Below are positions 23,988 to 35,160 of a DNA stretch of 64,000 bases, in pieces. The DNA comes from Rhizomys pruinosus (taxonomy: Eukaryota; Chordata; Mammalia; Rodentia; Spalacidae): assembly GCA_009823505.1 (NCBI GenBank), contig VZQC01004719.1, forward strand, positions 2,057,061 through 2,121,060. The letters run 5' to 3'. Made by a program: the position numbers and the translations under genes. Positions within the stretch are counted from its first letter, which is position 1, and each line of letters starts with the position of its first letter. The notes beneath the pieces are model-generated. The model ran no database searches. It had not been told where the DNA came from and saw only the letters and a program-made list of their open reading frames with translations.

Positions 23988-24239
23988 ATTTTTTTATTTT
24001 TTTTTATTTTATTAATTTCCGTATGTGTATGAATGTACTGTCTGCATGCAAGTTTGTGCACCCGTGTCGTGCAATGCTGTGGAGGTCAGAAGAGGGTGTC
24101 GGATTCCCCTGGAACTGGAGTTCTCCTGGAATTGGAGTTTCAGATGGTTCTCAGCCGCCATGTGGGTGCTGGGGATCGAACCCGGGTCCTCTGTAAGAGC
24201 GGTCGGCACTCTTAACCACTAGGCCATCTCTCCAGCCCC
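23988..24239 (-). mobile_element. B2-like SINE with 17-bp TSD
   Basis: The minus strand starts gggctggagagatggcctag, with A and B boxes intact (B box ggttcgatcc), the 17-bp internal duplication and a T-rich run (A-tail on the element strand) at 23988-24017. The perfect 17-bp TSD taaccttgattaattta lies at 23971-23987 and 24240-24256. The best-defined SINE insertion in the window. Confidence 0.97.
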
Positions 24240-24256
24240 TAACCTTGATTAATTTA

Positions 24257-25011
24257 TATACATTTTACAAAATGGTCTTCTGAATGTTTCTATAAATGCA
24301 TACACCAATGCTGATAATTATACTCTTTAAAATAAAATGTAATTTTGTTTTAAAAAATAACAAAGTAAAAATAAAACATAATCATACATGGTCATAGAAA
24401 TTAGCTGTCATTATATTTAAGTAGATCACTTTATCCATAACTTTATCCCCCCATCTTTTGCCTTTTCATCCTTTATTATTCTCTCTTCTCTTTTCTTCTA
24501 CCCTCGAAACTCTTCCATTTTCCCTCTCCTCCCTACCTTCTGGTGGTTAGTGCTAGATACCTACTACCACCTCCTTTAAATCCTATTTTTATCTCTTTCT
24601 CTCCCTTTCTCTTTCTCTAACTCTCTTCTTTCTGTACATAGTATTTTCATTCACATGTGCCATTCATTGGGGAGAACATTAGTTTGTGGTAAATATCATG
24701 ATAGATCTTTGTGAAGCTTAAAGCCTGGTGTGTTATAGAGTCAGATAGCAAATTAAGCAAAAGACAGTCTAGAATATTCTATGGTAAGGTATAGAAAAGG
24801 ATGACACAGTACATGTATAACTATGTTTTATGGAGAATCTGATTTCTTTGATATTTGGAATATGTAATAGAAAATGAGTGCCTTTTGCTGAGAAGAGAGG
24901 AGCATTGGGATTTCAAGATGGCGAAGCCAGGGGCCTAGCACTTACTTTCTCCACAAAGAAGTTCCAAACAGAAGACATGTGGATAATTTTGAAATGAAAA
25001 GAAAAATATTG
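24257..25011. other. Unique sequence with pyrimidine-rich tract
   Basis: The plus strand is C/T-rich at 24446-24640, without a regular repeat unit. The rest shows no recognised repeat, RNA gene or coding signal. Confidence 0.5.
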
Positions 25012-25145
25012 ATCCAGGCTTTGTGGCACTCTCCTTTTATCCCAGCGTGAGGGAGATGTAGGCAGGCAGGATTCCTTGAGATACTGGTCCATCTAGTATC
25101 AGGAGAAGTGGGGCTTCCTAGAGTCTTTGACCTAAAAAATAGGAA
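25012..25145 (+). mobile_element. Old B1-like SINE
   Basis: Degenerate 7SL-derived text: ccaggctttgtggcactctc then tatcccagcgtgagggagat-gtaggcaggcag and a taaaaaat tail. Much more diverged than the B1 directly downstream. Confidence 0.55.
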
Positions 25146-25150
25146 AAAAT

Positions 25151-25330
25151 GTGCCAGGCATGGTGGCACATGCCTTTAATCCTAGCACTTGGGAGGCAGA
25201 GGCAGGCGGATCTTTGTGAGTTCAAGGCCAGCCTGGTCTACAGAGTGAGTTCCAGGACAGCTGGGGCTACAGCATGGGAGGACCCTGTCTCTGAAAGACC
25301 CAAAAAAAAAAAAAAAAAGAAAAAAAAAGG
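25151..25330 (+). mobile_element. B1 SINE
   Basis: Starts gccaggcatggtggcacatg; B-box-like gagttcaaggcc; body agcctggtctacagagtgag and a long A-rich tail with G interruptions. A 7SL-derived SINE transcribed by pol III and mobilised by L1. TSDs are not clear. Confidence 0.93.
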
Positions 25331-25371
25331 AAAAAAGAGCATTGTGACAATCCACTGGTTGAGATATGATA

Positions 25372-25437
25372 GTAATATATATCTTATATAATATATATAT
25401 GATATTATATTATTATATTATATATATAAATTATATA
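25372..25437. repeat. AT-rich low-complexity
   Basis: Imperfect TAT/ATA dinucleotide and trinucleotide mix with local self-complementarity. Confidence 0.8.
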
Positions 25438-25439
25438 TG

Positions 25440-25612
25440 GTTTTATGTGGATGAGGTGTATTCTAAATTCAAATTTATATGCAAGTGTACCAATGTTGTT
25501 CAATGACTGTGGAGATCAGAAGAGCACATTGGATCCTCTGGAACTGGAGTTATAAATTGTCCTCTGCAATAAAAGTCAGTGCTCTTAAATGCTGAGCCAC
25601 CTCTCCAGCACA
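25440..25612 (-). mobile_element. Old B3/B2-type SINE
   Basis: On the minus strand: tgctggagaggtggctcagc-like head, ctctggaactggagttataa and a diverged 3' body. It lacks the 17-bp internal duplication of the young copies. Confidence 0.75.
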
Positions 25613-25627
25613 ATTTGTTCCTCAAAG

Positions 25628-25672
25628 ATGGTGATGATGATGATGATGATGATGATTATTATTATTATTATT
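25628..25672. repeat. (GAT)n then (TAT)n microsatellite
   Basis: About eight GAT units pass into about five TAT units. Confidence 0.95.
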
Positions 25673-25794
25673 TCTATTGTGGTGAGAGTATTTATATAAT
25701 TTGTTATCATGATAATGTGTCTTATAGTGCATTTGGAAGTATATTTTCCCAATTTTATAAATTACTTAAATATGCTATCATTTTTAAATCTTTT

Positions 25795-26226
25795 TTGATA
25801 CTTTTATTGATGATTTGTGTATTTCATACATTATATTTCAGTCTAATTTAGATACATTCCCCTGTACCTGACCCCCACCCCACCTCTGTTCATGCCTTCT
25901 GCCATACATGTCTTGCATCATTCTCTCAGTCTTTCCAAAGATTATCAATGCAGAGGCTTGTTGTTTGGGCCAGAGTTTAACGCTGTTAACCAGTTCTTTT
26001 ACCCAGTCTTTATGTTTTTGTTGTTATCAATTTTTACATGCCTGGCATAACTTGGTAGTGTGGCCATCTGTTCATGTGTATTTTTGGTGGATACTTCTTT
26101 TTAATTTCAAATTTATGACCATCTATTACATCTCAATCCTCTGTTCAGGCTTTTTATTTCATGATTCATGTTTCAATATTAGTGTACATGTTTATGAATT
26201 TGTTGACTTCATCCAGATTTAAAAAT
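25795..26226 (-). mobile_element. L1 3'UTR fragment, minus
   Basis: The minus strand ends in the L1 tail block (gaaatacacaaatcatcaat then aaaagtatc), with the G-rich block (complement ccccaccccacc) and a ttggaaagactgagagaatg block upstream. It meets a plus-strand L1 3'UTR head-to-head at about 26226. Confidence 0.75.
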
Positions 26227-26727
26227 AGAAAAGCAACAGTACTGTTATGATGTGAGTTGTTTAAGAGGCCCTAGAATTTACCTACCACTTATTTTCTGAC
26301 ATTGTAACTACTGGATATAGGTGGAAGGTATGTATTCATGTTTTAGAGTAATATGAAATTAAGGGGAAAATGTCAATGTCAAAACATACTTTAGAATTAA
26401 CATACAGTTTATTCTCTAAGGTCATAATTTTGATACATAGGTTATGTTTGTATGGTCATATTTTGGAGCAACACAAAGGGGAGTGAACAACAATAACATA
26501 AGGACTAGTCAAAGAACTAACTGATACAGTTAAATTCTGCTACAATCACACACACCTCTGCAGAAAAATAAAATCTTTGGAAAAACTGAGAGAAGGATCC
26601 AAGGAATGTATGGCAGAGTGCTTGAACTGGGATGTGATGGGAGGCAGGGAAAGTGGAAGGTATCAGAATTGGACTGAAAGATGATGTATGAAATGCACAA
26701 AACGTCAATAAAAATATTTTTAAAAGA
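26227..26727 (+). mobile_element. L1 3'UTR fragment, plus
   Basis: About 500 bases of L1 3'UTR: the tgttttagagtaatatgaaa block shared with L1-3, the tggaaaaactgagagaagga block, a degenerate G-rich block and the gaaatgcacaaaacgtcaat terminus with AATAAA and an A-rich end. No ORF2 is attached upstream. Confidence 0.8.
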
Positions 26728-26958
26728 TTCTGTACAGCAAAAGAAACAATCAAGGATGTGAGGAAAATATCAACACATTGGGAGGAGACCTTCACCAGTG
26801 ATACATCCAACAGACCATTAACATCCAGAATATATAGACAACTCAAAAATCAAAGAAGAAAACAAATGACTCACTAGGAAGGTGGAGAAAGAGCTGAACA
26901 GAGACTTCACCAGTGAGGAAATAAAGATGGCTGAGAAACATCTTAAAAATTGAAATTA
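26728..26958 (+). pseudogene. L1 ORF2 C-terminal fragment
   Basis: Text such as tctgtacagcaaaagaaaca, tgggaggagaccttcaccag and gatggctgagaaacatctta matches ORF2 upstream of the Cys-rich motif. It follows an L1 3'UTR, so it is either an older L1 into which the 3'UTR copy inserted or a separate fragment. Confidence 0.75.
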
Positions 26959-27800
26959 GCTTTTTGGAGCAATGGGTATTTTGTTCTTTTTTCACCTATT
27001 TTCAGTCTCTCCATAACGTGTGACAACTCATAACTCATTCCATTTTCTGTCAAGGTAATTATCCATAGGTAAAGATAAAGTCTCTCTATAGTTATTTTCT
27101 AGCTATGTTTCTATTATATTCTTCTTCACCTACATTCTCTCACACACATTCTCTCTCTTCCTCCCTCACTCCCTTCCTCCCTCTGCCCCTTCCTGCCCCA
27201 TCTTTCTGCTTTCTCTCTTCTTGCCAACCCACCCACTCATGTTCATTTGCAAAATAATAATAATAATAATAATTATTATTATTATTATTATTACTATTAT
27301 TATTATTATTAATATACTCTCTTCTGGTTCAGTTCCTCTGGTAATTCAGTATGGCATATGTATTATACATGTTTGATTTATGATTACCATGATGATTACA
27401 GAAGCAGATTTTGAATATATTTTGAGTTATCACAGAAGACATAAACATCTATAAAGAAACCCACAAAACTGACACAAAATATATTAATAAAGTACTATGT
27501 TTATATGCCATTCTTCCCTGTTCTTTGAATTTTGGTAGTAGAGTTTTCATCTTTTTCTATTATCTATATCCTTTTCTGAGCACTCTTGACAAATAGAATG
27601 TGATGATGGTTAAATATGGAATAACATATATTTTAATCTCATTTGAATTTTCATAAAAATACTTGTGTGTCAAGGAGAATTTTCTGTCATTGTTTGTAAC
27701 ATTAAAGTGGATACTAGAATTTTAAGGTTGCATTTTTATCTATGATTTTATTGAGTTTTATTCATTTTATATAAAGGCTATCAGTCAAATTTTGACCCCT
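26959..27800. other. Unique AT-rich DNA with pyrimidine tract
   Basis: C/T-rich 27117-27232, the AAT/ATT palindrome (listed separately), otherwise unremarkable. Confidence 0.5.
27252..27311. repeat. (AAT)n(ATT)n palindromic microsatellite
   Basis: Seven AAT units run directly into about thirteen ATT units with one TAC interruption. The two arms are complementary, so the tract is a hairpin-forming inverted repeat. Confidence 0.95.
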
Positions 27801-27805
27801 CCCCT

Positions 27806-28161
27806 TGTGGTGGTTTGAATGATAGTGTCCCCCATAGGCTTTAAGAACTCAGACATTTTGTCTCCAGTTGGTGACACTGTTCTCGAAAGTCTTAGAAGGT
27901 GTGGCCGTGCTGGAGGAAGTATGTCATTGGGGGTGGGCTTAGTGAGTTGAACAAGCCTTGCTGTCTCCAGTCTCTCTCTCTTCCTATGCTCATTGCGAGA
28001 TGTGACCCTCAGCTTGCTGATCCAGCCGCAGCCACCATACCTGCCACCACAATGGACTCTGATTCCCTGGAACCATCAATATTAAACTCAAATAAATTCT
28101 TCCTTTTATAAGTTCCCTTGGTCATGGTGGTTTATCACAGACACAGAAAGTGACTAATACA
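27806..28161 (+). mobile_element. Solo LTR (MaLR/ERVL type) with perfect 5-bp TSD
   Basis: 356 bp from TGTGGTGG to TAATACA (canonical TG...CA), with AATAAA at about 28091 and family-typical blocks (ggaggtg-like gaaggtgtggccgtgctgga, tcattgggggtgggctt). The 5-bp TSD cccct lies at 27801-27805 and 28162-28166. Five-bp TSDs and about 350 bp fit ERVL/MaLR LTRs. No internal retroviral sequence is adjacent, so it is solo, or a MaLR reduced by LTR-LTR recombination. Confidence 0.88.
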
Positions 28162-28166
28162 CCCCT

Positions 28167-28570
28167 ATACTATATACACTCCCCCATCGTTTTCCTGAAT
28201 TCTGTCTTATATATTAATGACAATCCAGTCAAGTATTTACACCCAGAAGTCCTACATTTTAAATTTTTAATAGCATTATAATTGTTATTATAGTGGTTTC
28301 AAACTGAACATGGATAGTTCGGACACCTTGTTGACAATATAACAACATTGTGAATTTTTCAACACAATCAATTTACAAATGAGTTATAGACTTCTGAACA
28401 TTTTTCTTACACATTAATGTTCACTGTTTTATAGTTTCAATACTTAGCTTTAAAATTTCTATTAAGAAAGTCTGGCTGAAATATTTTCATCCTTTGAAAG
28501 AGTTTATCTCTTGTGTTTAATGCCTAGTTTCACTGGATACTGATTTTCTTCTCAAATGACTAATTATATT
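28167..28570. other. AT-rich unique sequence
   Basis: No recognisable feature. Confidence 0.45.
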
Positions 28571-28574
28571 CTTT

Positions 28575-29037
28575 TTTTTTTTTTTCTTTTATTTTTATTT
28601 TATTGATTTTTTTTCTGCATTTATACATCATTTTCCAATCAGATCAGGCATATTTCCCTTTCCCTTCCCCCCCACCCCCACCCCATCCCAGATCATGTAT
28701 GTTCTTTTTCCTCTTTTTTTTTTTGGTTTTATTTTTTTTTTCTTCATTTTGTATAATTATATATAACCATGAGTATAAAGCATCCTTCGTGCAAAAAATC
28801 TATAGACTTGTTGTGCCCAAACCCCACAAGTCCCACCATTCAGGTGGAGGTGGACAGGTTGTTTGTTCAATCAAGTTGAATCAAATGAGTGTCCGGACTA
28901 CATCGCTGTAGTTTCACCGTTCACCCCAATCGCAGCTCTTACATTCTACCACGCCCCCTCTTCCGCAGATTGTTCCCTAGGCTTTAGAAAAGGGGCACAG
29001 GTGGAGAGAAGTAAAACGTCCTCTCTCTTGGAGCTGT
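28575..29037 (-). mobile_element. Orphan L1-3'-end element, copy 2
   Basis: The minus strand matches 17130-17575 along its length: agctccaagagagagga block, gaagagggggcgtggtagaa core with CpGs kept, ttgattcaacttgattgaac block, G-rich block and AATAAA-containing tail. Retained CpGs suggest a fairly recent copy. Its 5' side leads into the CpG-rich block 29038-29183 and not into ORF2. Confidence 0.75.
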
Positions 29038-29183
29038 TGACCCCGGGCGCTGGGCCAGAGGGGCCGGGAGTCCGGCGGCCAGGGGACGGCTGCGCTTTGG
29101 GCAGGATACCCAGAAGGCCACCTGGGCGAGTAGCTTGGTTTGCTGGGGGCCTTGAGGGCGGGACACCGGCGCTGGGCCAGGAA
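29038..29183 (-). other. CpG-rich block between L1 pieces
   Basis: About 146 bp with far higher GC and many more CpGs than anything nearby. It has a 12-bp direct repeat gcgctgggccag at 29047-29058 and 29169-29180 (period 122). On the minus strand it lies 5' of the orphan L1 3' end. It could be an L1 promoter monomer unit, a transduced or template-switched piece of a GC-rich 5'UTR, or a separate insertion. I do not recognise it. A 115-codon ORF (28863-29210) crosses it but also runs through L1 sequence and is not a gene. Confidence 0.6.
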
Positions 29184-30240
29184 AGCTTGGCAGCAGACTA
29201 CAAGACATAGGTGTAGGAAAAGACTTCCTTAAATCAGACAGCAGGCTGCACAGAAATAAGATCGACAATTGACAAATGGACCTCATTAAACTCAAAAGCT
29301 TTCTGTACATCAAAGGAAGCAATACCAGGAAGTGAGGAGAGAACCCACAGAGTGGGAGGAAACCTTCACAGCATACATCTGACACAGCATTAATATTCCA
29401 GAGTATAACAAGCTACTCAAAACAAAGAAGAAAGAAAACAAATGAATCACTCAAAAGATGGAGCAAAGATCTGAATAGAGACTTCACAGAGGAGAATATA
29501 GAGATGGCTGAGAAACAATTTAAAAAGTTAAAATATTAAGGAAATGCAAATTAAAACCACTTTGAGATATCACCTAACCCAATAAGACTGGCTAGATCAG
29601 GAACACGATATGTTACCAAATGCTGGAGAGGTTGCGGGGAAAGGGGAACACTCATCCATTGCTGGTGGTAATGTAAACCTAGTACAGCCACCTATGGAAA
29701 ACAGTGTGGAGAAATAAAGAGACGTCAAAATGAGCCTTCCATTTGCCCAGTCATACCACTCCTGGTTATACCCACAAGACACAACTTACTGCAAAGATAC
29801 ATGCACAGCTATTATTTGCAGCTCTGTTCACAATAGCAAAAAGCTTGGAACCAGCCCAGGTGCCCCTCAACTGACGACGTGGATAGAGAAAAGTGTGGTA
29901 CATGTATACAATGGAGTTCTATGCAGCAGTAAAGAGGACAACATCATGAACTTTGCAGGTAAAATGGATGGAGCTGGAAGCACATTATGTTAAGTGAAGT
30001 AACACAAGTCCCAGAAAAACAAAACGACAAAATCAAGTGTTCCCTCATATGTGGATGCTAGTACCAACAACCCAGATATAAAATATTTCTCCATGGAGAG
30101 GGATGCATAGAAAGAACAACAACAGAAAGACTGCATCAGAAAATGGACTGAAATGGTGGAATTGGGAAGGGGGTAGGTGAGGGACACGGAATGTATAATT
30201 CAATCAAGGCATATTTAATTGATGTGAGTGTCAGCAAGTA
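29184..30240 (+). mobile_element. L1-5, 5'-truncated L1 3' end
   Basis: Starts in ORF2 at tggcagcagactacaagaca, reads through the Cys-rich region (tgctggagaggttgcgggga) to the stop at 30059-30061, then a 3'UTR with aacaacaacagaaagactgc and a degenerate G-rich block. Several frameshifts. Confidence 0.82.
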
Positions 30241-31865
30241 CTCCAGTTTCACCTAGAAACTGTCTACAGGATACAGGTTTTTAGGACTTAGTAAAAGTAA
30301 ATATGTGTATATTAAACAACATTGGTTTACAGATCTGATAAAAAACACAGATAATGCATCTGAGTTAAATTGTAGATATAATTTGCTGTTGTCCACATTT
30401 GTTTTCACAAAATCTTAGAGCAATAACCTTGGGATTAACAAATACAAAGTTCTCTATAATTTCTCCTGTTGTACCAGTATCACCTTGTAGCATTCTCTTT
30501 AAGATGATTTAAAGCAAAAATTAAGTTTGCTTCCCAAGTTAATCAATATATAGTCACCCAAACAGCATGGTGAATTTATGAAATCTGTGCCTGATTCCAC
30601 CTATAGTTATGTATAATACAAATGTCTTCTGGAGGACTCATGGGTTAAAAAAAAAAAGGGGGGGGCTGGTACAGGACAGACATGAACCTTCTAGTCAAGA
30701 ACCTTGCAAATTCAAATCTTAAAACTAACTATGGAGAGATTTGTTTTTCCAACAGGAAAAATGTCACCAAACTTAACGGCTGAGAAAAGAAAAGATACAG
30801 CTTTGCATGAGTAGGATGTACCAAAAAAGTGGCAACTGAAAGGTTGACCCGTTCTGAACCAGGAAAGGAGAGAAAAGCCTCAGATTGCCATTAAAACATC
30901 AAACCCTTCTGTGGATCCTACATGTAACCAACTATCTATAATGAGTCCTAATGGCTATACATATTATACCTTCTAGGTGCAACAAAGGTTTTGATATGAC
31001 TTTCTTGCCTCCCCCCCATAGAACAAGGAGAAATATGACCATGATGAAGTCTTTTCCAACTGTAAATTGGAGACACTATTTATGAGGTAATCTCTTATAA
31101 AACCGGAAAATCCCTTCTTTAATTGACTAATAGAATAAGAGACTGAAAAAGATATTACTCTGTTCAGAAACCAAATATAATACTAAAGTCCTTGGGCTAT
31201 GCAACTTAGGCAAAGTATATTAAGCAGGAGCTCTGACATCAAGCAAATGGATTGTTCTACCAGGGGGACTGTTGGCCAGGGATCCAAGGCCCACAAAAGG
31301 TAAGGGCTCCTTGCCCCCTAAGTTGGGATACCATGCAGGAGGAGAGGCGATAAGACCCTGCTGCCGAAGACTGAGCGTAACATGGGGAGGATGTATTGAG
31401 ACCGCACATGCAAGGGTACAGATGGCCTCTGGAATGCCAGAGAGTGTTCCCAAAGGCCAATACTATTATATTCTAAGCCACCTTTAAAGCCTGTATAATT
31501 AGTGCAGCAAAGTTGGTATCAGGAGAATGAGGATACATTTCTGTATTGTTGCCATTCTCTTCCTTCCTTGTGAATCTTCTTACCTTCATTTTGAGGGCAT
31601 TATGATAATATGTCTACCTGTATATTGTGTACAGTTAACCTCATTTACTGACTTTCAATATTTACATACTGAAATATATGCACAGTACTATGAATATAGA
31701 ATGTTATTTTCTATGAAAAATATACTGATTCTATGAGCTTCTTTTTGTAACTCCAATAATTAAAATATGTGCTCTTATTATAATTTTTCCAATTACTTCT
31801 CTCATTCTTCTTTCACTTCCCTGAAGCTATATCATAATTTGAGCAAATGATATTTTTCTGGGTTT
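30241..31865. other. Unassigned sequence
   Basis: No L1, SINE or LTR text recognised with confidence. 30740-31510 is more GC-rich than its surroundings and could be an old ERV internal fragment, but I cannot support that. Short ORFs (up to 77 codons near 31220-31490) overlap on both strands and look like chance. Confidence 0.35.
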
Positions 31866-31879
31866 TTTTGTTTTGTTTT

Positions 31880-32410
31880 TTAGGACATTTTTTATTGATG
31901 TTTTGTGTATTTCACACATCATTTTCCAATTCAGTTCAGGCATACATCCCCTTCCCTTCAACACCCCGCCACCCCACCCTTACCCATCCCAGATCATGCA
32001 TTCTGCCACCAATAACTTTTCTGCGTCTTCTCTGTTTTTTTTTTTTTTTTTTTTAAAACAGTAGGTGATAGTCCTGTGAGTACAAGCATTCTTCATGTAA
32101 AATATAATTTGCGAGCAGTTGTGGCCCAAACCCACACAGCTCTGGGTTCCACCATCCAGCGGGGGGGGGGGGGGGGGGGCTTTATGTTCCAATCAAGTTG
32201 ATCAAATGAGTCCAGTCTATATTGTTGTAAGTTTCACCAATCACCCCAATCGTAGCCCTACATTCTACCACGGCCCCACTCTCATGCAGCATTGTTCCCT
32301 AGGCTTAGAAAAAGGGCACTGGTGGATGAGAAGCAAAACAGTCTACTTTCTCTGGAGCTGTTGTCTTGGTCTCTAGTCAATTCTGGCTTTTTTCTTTCAT
32401 GGGCTGCCAG
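31880..32410 (-). mobile_element. Orphan L1-3'-end element, copy 3
   Basis: The minus strand begins near caagctggcagcccatgaaa, aligned to the start of copy 1, then the agctccagagaaagtag block, a degraded core, ttgatcaacttgattggaac, a G-run (the C/G homopolymer at 32161-32179 on plus), and the G-rich L1 terminus with gaaatacacaaaacatcaat and AATAAA. Same start and same end as copy 1, which argues for a defined unit of about 500 bp. Confidence 0.75.
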
Positions 32411-33189
32411 CTTGTCCAGGCATAACCTTTCAATCCTACTAATGAAGCACAATACTGTTTAAGTACCTATATATCTATTTTTCTGTTTTTTAAAATTCTG
32501 TTTTGTTGAGACTGTCTCACCATTTTTCTCTAGCAATATATTTTTAAATAATGCATTTCACTTTCTAATTGCCACTCTAATATATTTTAGCTTTCTTTTC
32601 CAATTCTTATAATAAATATTAATATGAAAGTCTTGTCATAAAATTTGAAGATAAAGTCATTAAAATAACATCTATAAATGTTTCAATTCAAGTGCAGACA
32701 TTCGAATTTCCAGATCACTCATTCAAGCATGGTCATTGTACCTGAAATTTAAAGTTTTCCATTGTATTAATAAGTAAAATGGTATAGCAATTTATTTTTA
32801 GGGTTACTAACATTTGTCTCAGCAATTAATGAAGACACTTCTCTGGGCTCAATGATAGAAACACTGGGAGATTTCACATAAATAATAAAAACAGGAGCAC
32901 TTCATAATAAACTTTAATTAATGTTCAACAACAAAGTTATTTCCTGACTTCTTGAGATGTCAGAAGTATTGTGTGCACTAGATCTCCTAGGTCTCAGAAT
33001 TTTAACAATTTTCTTTCTATCCACTAAGACAGAGAGAATAAACTACCAAATGAAATGCAAAATATGTACCACTCGTTCTTAGATATGAATAATTCTCATT
33101 TTATATGTTTTGCCCAATAAAACCATATTATTTATTCAATTACTTTCCATATATCAAAGTATAAATTACTGGTTTCTTTTCTTTTAATA

Positions 33190-33190
<1 letters not shown>
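32411..33190. other. AT-rich unique sequence
   Basis: No recognisable element. Confidence 0.45.

Positions 33191-33223
<33 letters not shown>
33191..33223. repeat. (ATT)n microsatellite
   Basis: About eleven ATT units at the A/T-rich tail position of the minus-strand B1 fragment that follows; likely grown from its tail. Confidence 0.9.
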
Positions 33224-33281
33224 TGGTCTTTTTGAGACAGGGTCTCCCTGTAGACCCAGCTGTCCTGGAACTCACTCTGTT
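33224..33281 (-). mobile_element. B1 3' fragment
   Basis: The minus strand reads gagtgagttccaggacagct then ggagaccctgtct, the 3' third of B1. It is cut at 33281 where a B2-like SINE begins. Confidence 0.8.
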
Positions 33282-33484
33282 TTTATGTGTATGAATGTAC
33301 TGTTTGCATGTAGGTTTGTTCATCCGTGTCCTGCAATGCCGCGGAGGTCAGAAGAGGGTGTCATATTCCCATGGAACTGGAGTTAAAAATGGTTCTTAGC
33401 TGCCATGTGGGTGCTGGGGGTTGAACCCGGGTCCTCTGCAAGATCAGTCGCCTTTCTTAACCACTAGGCAATCTCTCCAGCCAC
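33282..33484 (-). mobile_element. B2-like SINE, old copy
   Basis: The minus strand has the head ggctggagagattgcctagt, B box gttcaaccc-like and 3' body. The 17-bp internal duplication is absent. Confidence 0.85.
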
Positions 33485-34084
33485 TAAATCATTGTTTTCT
33501 AACACACTGACATAGCATATAATAATTCTTTAGAAAAAATGTTTGGATTATATGGGTAGATAAACATTTATTTGGTCACTTTTTACAACAAAAATATAAC
33601 ATTTTGTATATATGAAAACAATATTATCTGTCAATTTAATTTTTTATTAACTTACTTTTAAGAAAGTATATGATGCCATTTCACATTTCTGCTCTTCTCT
33701 TCCCCAAGTCCGTGGGTTAAAATCGTATTTGCCTGTTTATGATTCTTTCCCGAAGTCCAAAGAGGAGGATTATTGTACAGCAGGTATACTAATCAGCACA
33801 GATAGTATACATTAGGACTAATCTCAGTCACTGGGCTGCTAATGATGACTGAATGCTTAACCACCCTCTTTTTTCCCTTGTTTCTTCACTGTAATGAAAT
33901 GACTAGTGCCCCCTCCTCCGCATCACACCATGTTCACATCACAAGTCACTGTGGTGCCACAGTCACAAAGCAACTGAGCTACGGGATAATGGACTGAACT
34001 CCTTAAATTGTGAAAAAAATATAACTTTCTTGTTTTAAAGTGTTTCCTTAAGACATATTTTGCAATAGATAAAAACTGTGATGG
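33485..34084. other. AT-rich unique sequence
   Basis: No recognisable element. Confidence 0.45.
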
Positions 34085-34478
34085 GTTTTATGTTTGTTCT
34101 TTTCTTTTTCTGGGATAAAACACTGACCATATCCAACTTAGGGAAGAACAGATTTATTTTATCTTAAAATCCCAATCATTGCCCATTATTGAGGCTAATC
34201 ACAGCAGCAACTCAAGGAAGGAACATGAAGGCAAAAAGAAACTTTGCCTGCTTGTTGGTTATCTGGCTTGTACTAAACTCAGTTCACCTAGCTTTCCTAC
34301 ACAGTGTAAACATTCTGATAGTGCCACGCACATATCAAACATTACATAGAACATTCACTACTTACATACTCACAAGGCAATCTGACCTAGGTATAGTCAA
34401 TCCTTCAAAGAAGACTCCCTCTTCTCACACGACCCTAAGTTCTGTAAAGTTGACAATCAAAACTAACCCGAACAGATA
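34085..34478 (-). mobile_element. Diverged rodent LTR-type relic
   Basis: Same block order as 13556-13985 on the plus strand: gggataaaacactgaccata, aactcaaggaaggaacatga, cttcaaagaagactccctct, gttgacaatcaaaactaacc. Strongly decayed. Confidence 0.5.
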
Positions 34479-34479
34479 G

Positions 34480-34745
34480 TTAATATTGGTTTTCAACTTG
34501 ATTAGCTATGGAATCAAGTAAGGGAGAGCCTGTGGACTAATCTGCTATGGTATTTCAAGGAAGGATTGAGTCTTCCATCACAAAGCTTTGGCATAAAGAG
34601 GTCTAAAGGAAAAGTATTGCTGCTTTCTTACCTTTGTCTCCTTGCTAATGAATGTTTCTGGTGCTGACACCATCCTTCACAAGGCAAAACTGGAATGGAA
34701 TTTCTTTAACTACCAGGTTTTTATGGTATAATTTAATAATTTAGC
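34480..34745 (+). mobile_element. Rodent LTR-like relic, second family
   Basis: ttggttttcaacttgattag, tatggaatcaagtaagggag and atggtatttcaaggaaggat follow the 5' part of another common rodent repeat that begins with an aattgtcaacttgat-type motif. 3' half weak. Low certainty. Confidence 0.4.
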
Positions 34746-35005
34746 ACTTTTCTCATCAATAATAAATTAGGAGCCATCTATAAGAAATAAATAAGTGTGG
34801 TTAGATAAATTTATTTCCTAATACTTGAACACTAAAATATCAATAAAATCCATTTGAAAAGAATCATTTGTTCACATTTGTAAATAGTATATGATGTTTT
34901 GACAAAAAAATTATTACTTTACTAAAAATTTAAATATCCAAACTTAAAACTATGCATAAGAATGCACTGTTGCAATAAATCAGAGAGTTATTTTTGGAAA
35001 ATATT

Positions 35006-35160
35006 TTTTTTCTTTTCGTCTTTTCGAGGCAGGGTCTCCCTTTATTCCAAGCTGGCCTGGAGCTCACTATGTAGACCATGCTGGCCTTGAACTCAAAGGA
35101 ATCCATCTGCCCCTGCCTCCCAATGCTGGGATTAAAGACATGTGTCACCAAACCCAGCTA
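35006..35160 (-). mobile_element. B1 SINE
   Basis: The minus strand reads tagctgggtttggtgacaca, aatcccagcattgggaggca, gaattcctttgagttcaagg-like text, and ends in gagaccctgcctcgaaaaga with an A-rich tail. Moderately diverged. Confidence 0.88.

Noticed and set aside
24446..24640. Pyrimidine tract as a functional regulatory site
   Set aside because: No regular motif or positional context; such tracts are common in rodent intergenic DNA.
29038..29183. CpG-island promoter of a host gene
   Set aside because: Too short, flanked on both sides by L1 pieces, and with no exon or splice signal nearby that I can support.
28863..29210. 115-codon ORF through the CpG-rich block, as a possible gene exon
   Set aside because: It starts inside the orphan L1-3'-end element and ends in L1 ORF2; no splice or start context and the opposite strand is also open. 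GC-rich DNA has few stops.
31220..31490. Overlapping ORFs of 65-77 codons as a coding exon
   Set aside because: Open on both strands and in two frames, with no recognisable protein text or splice sites.
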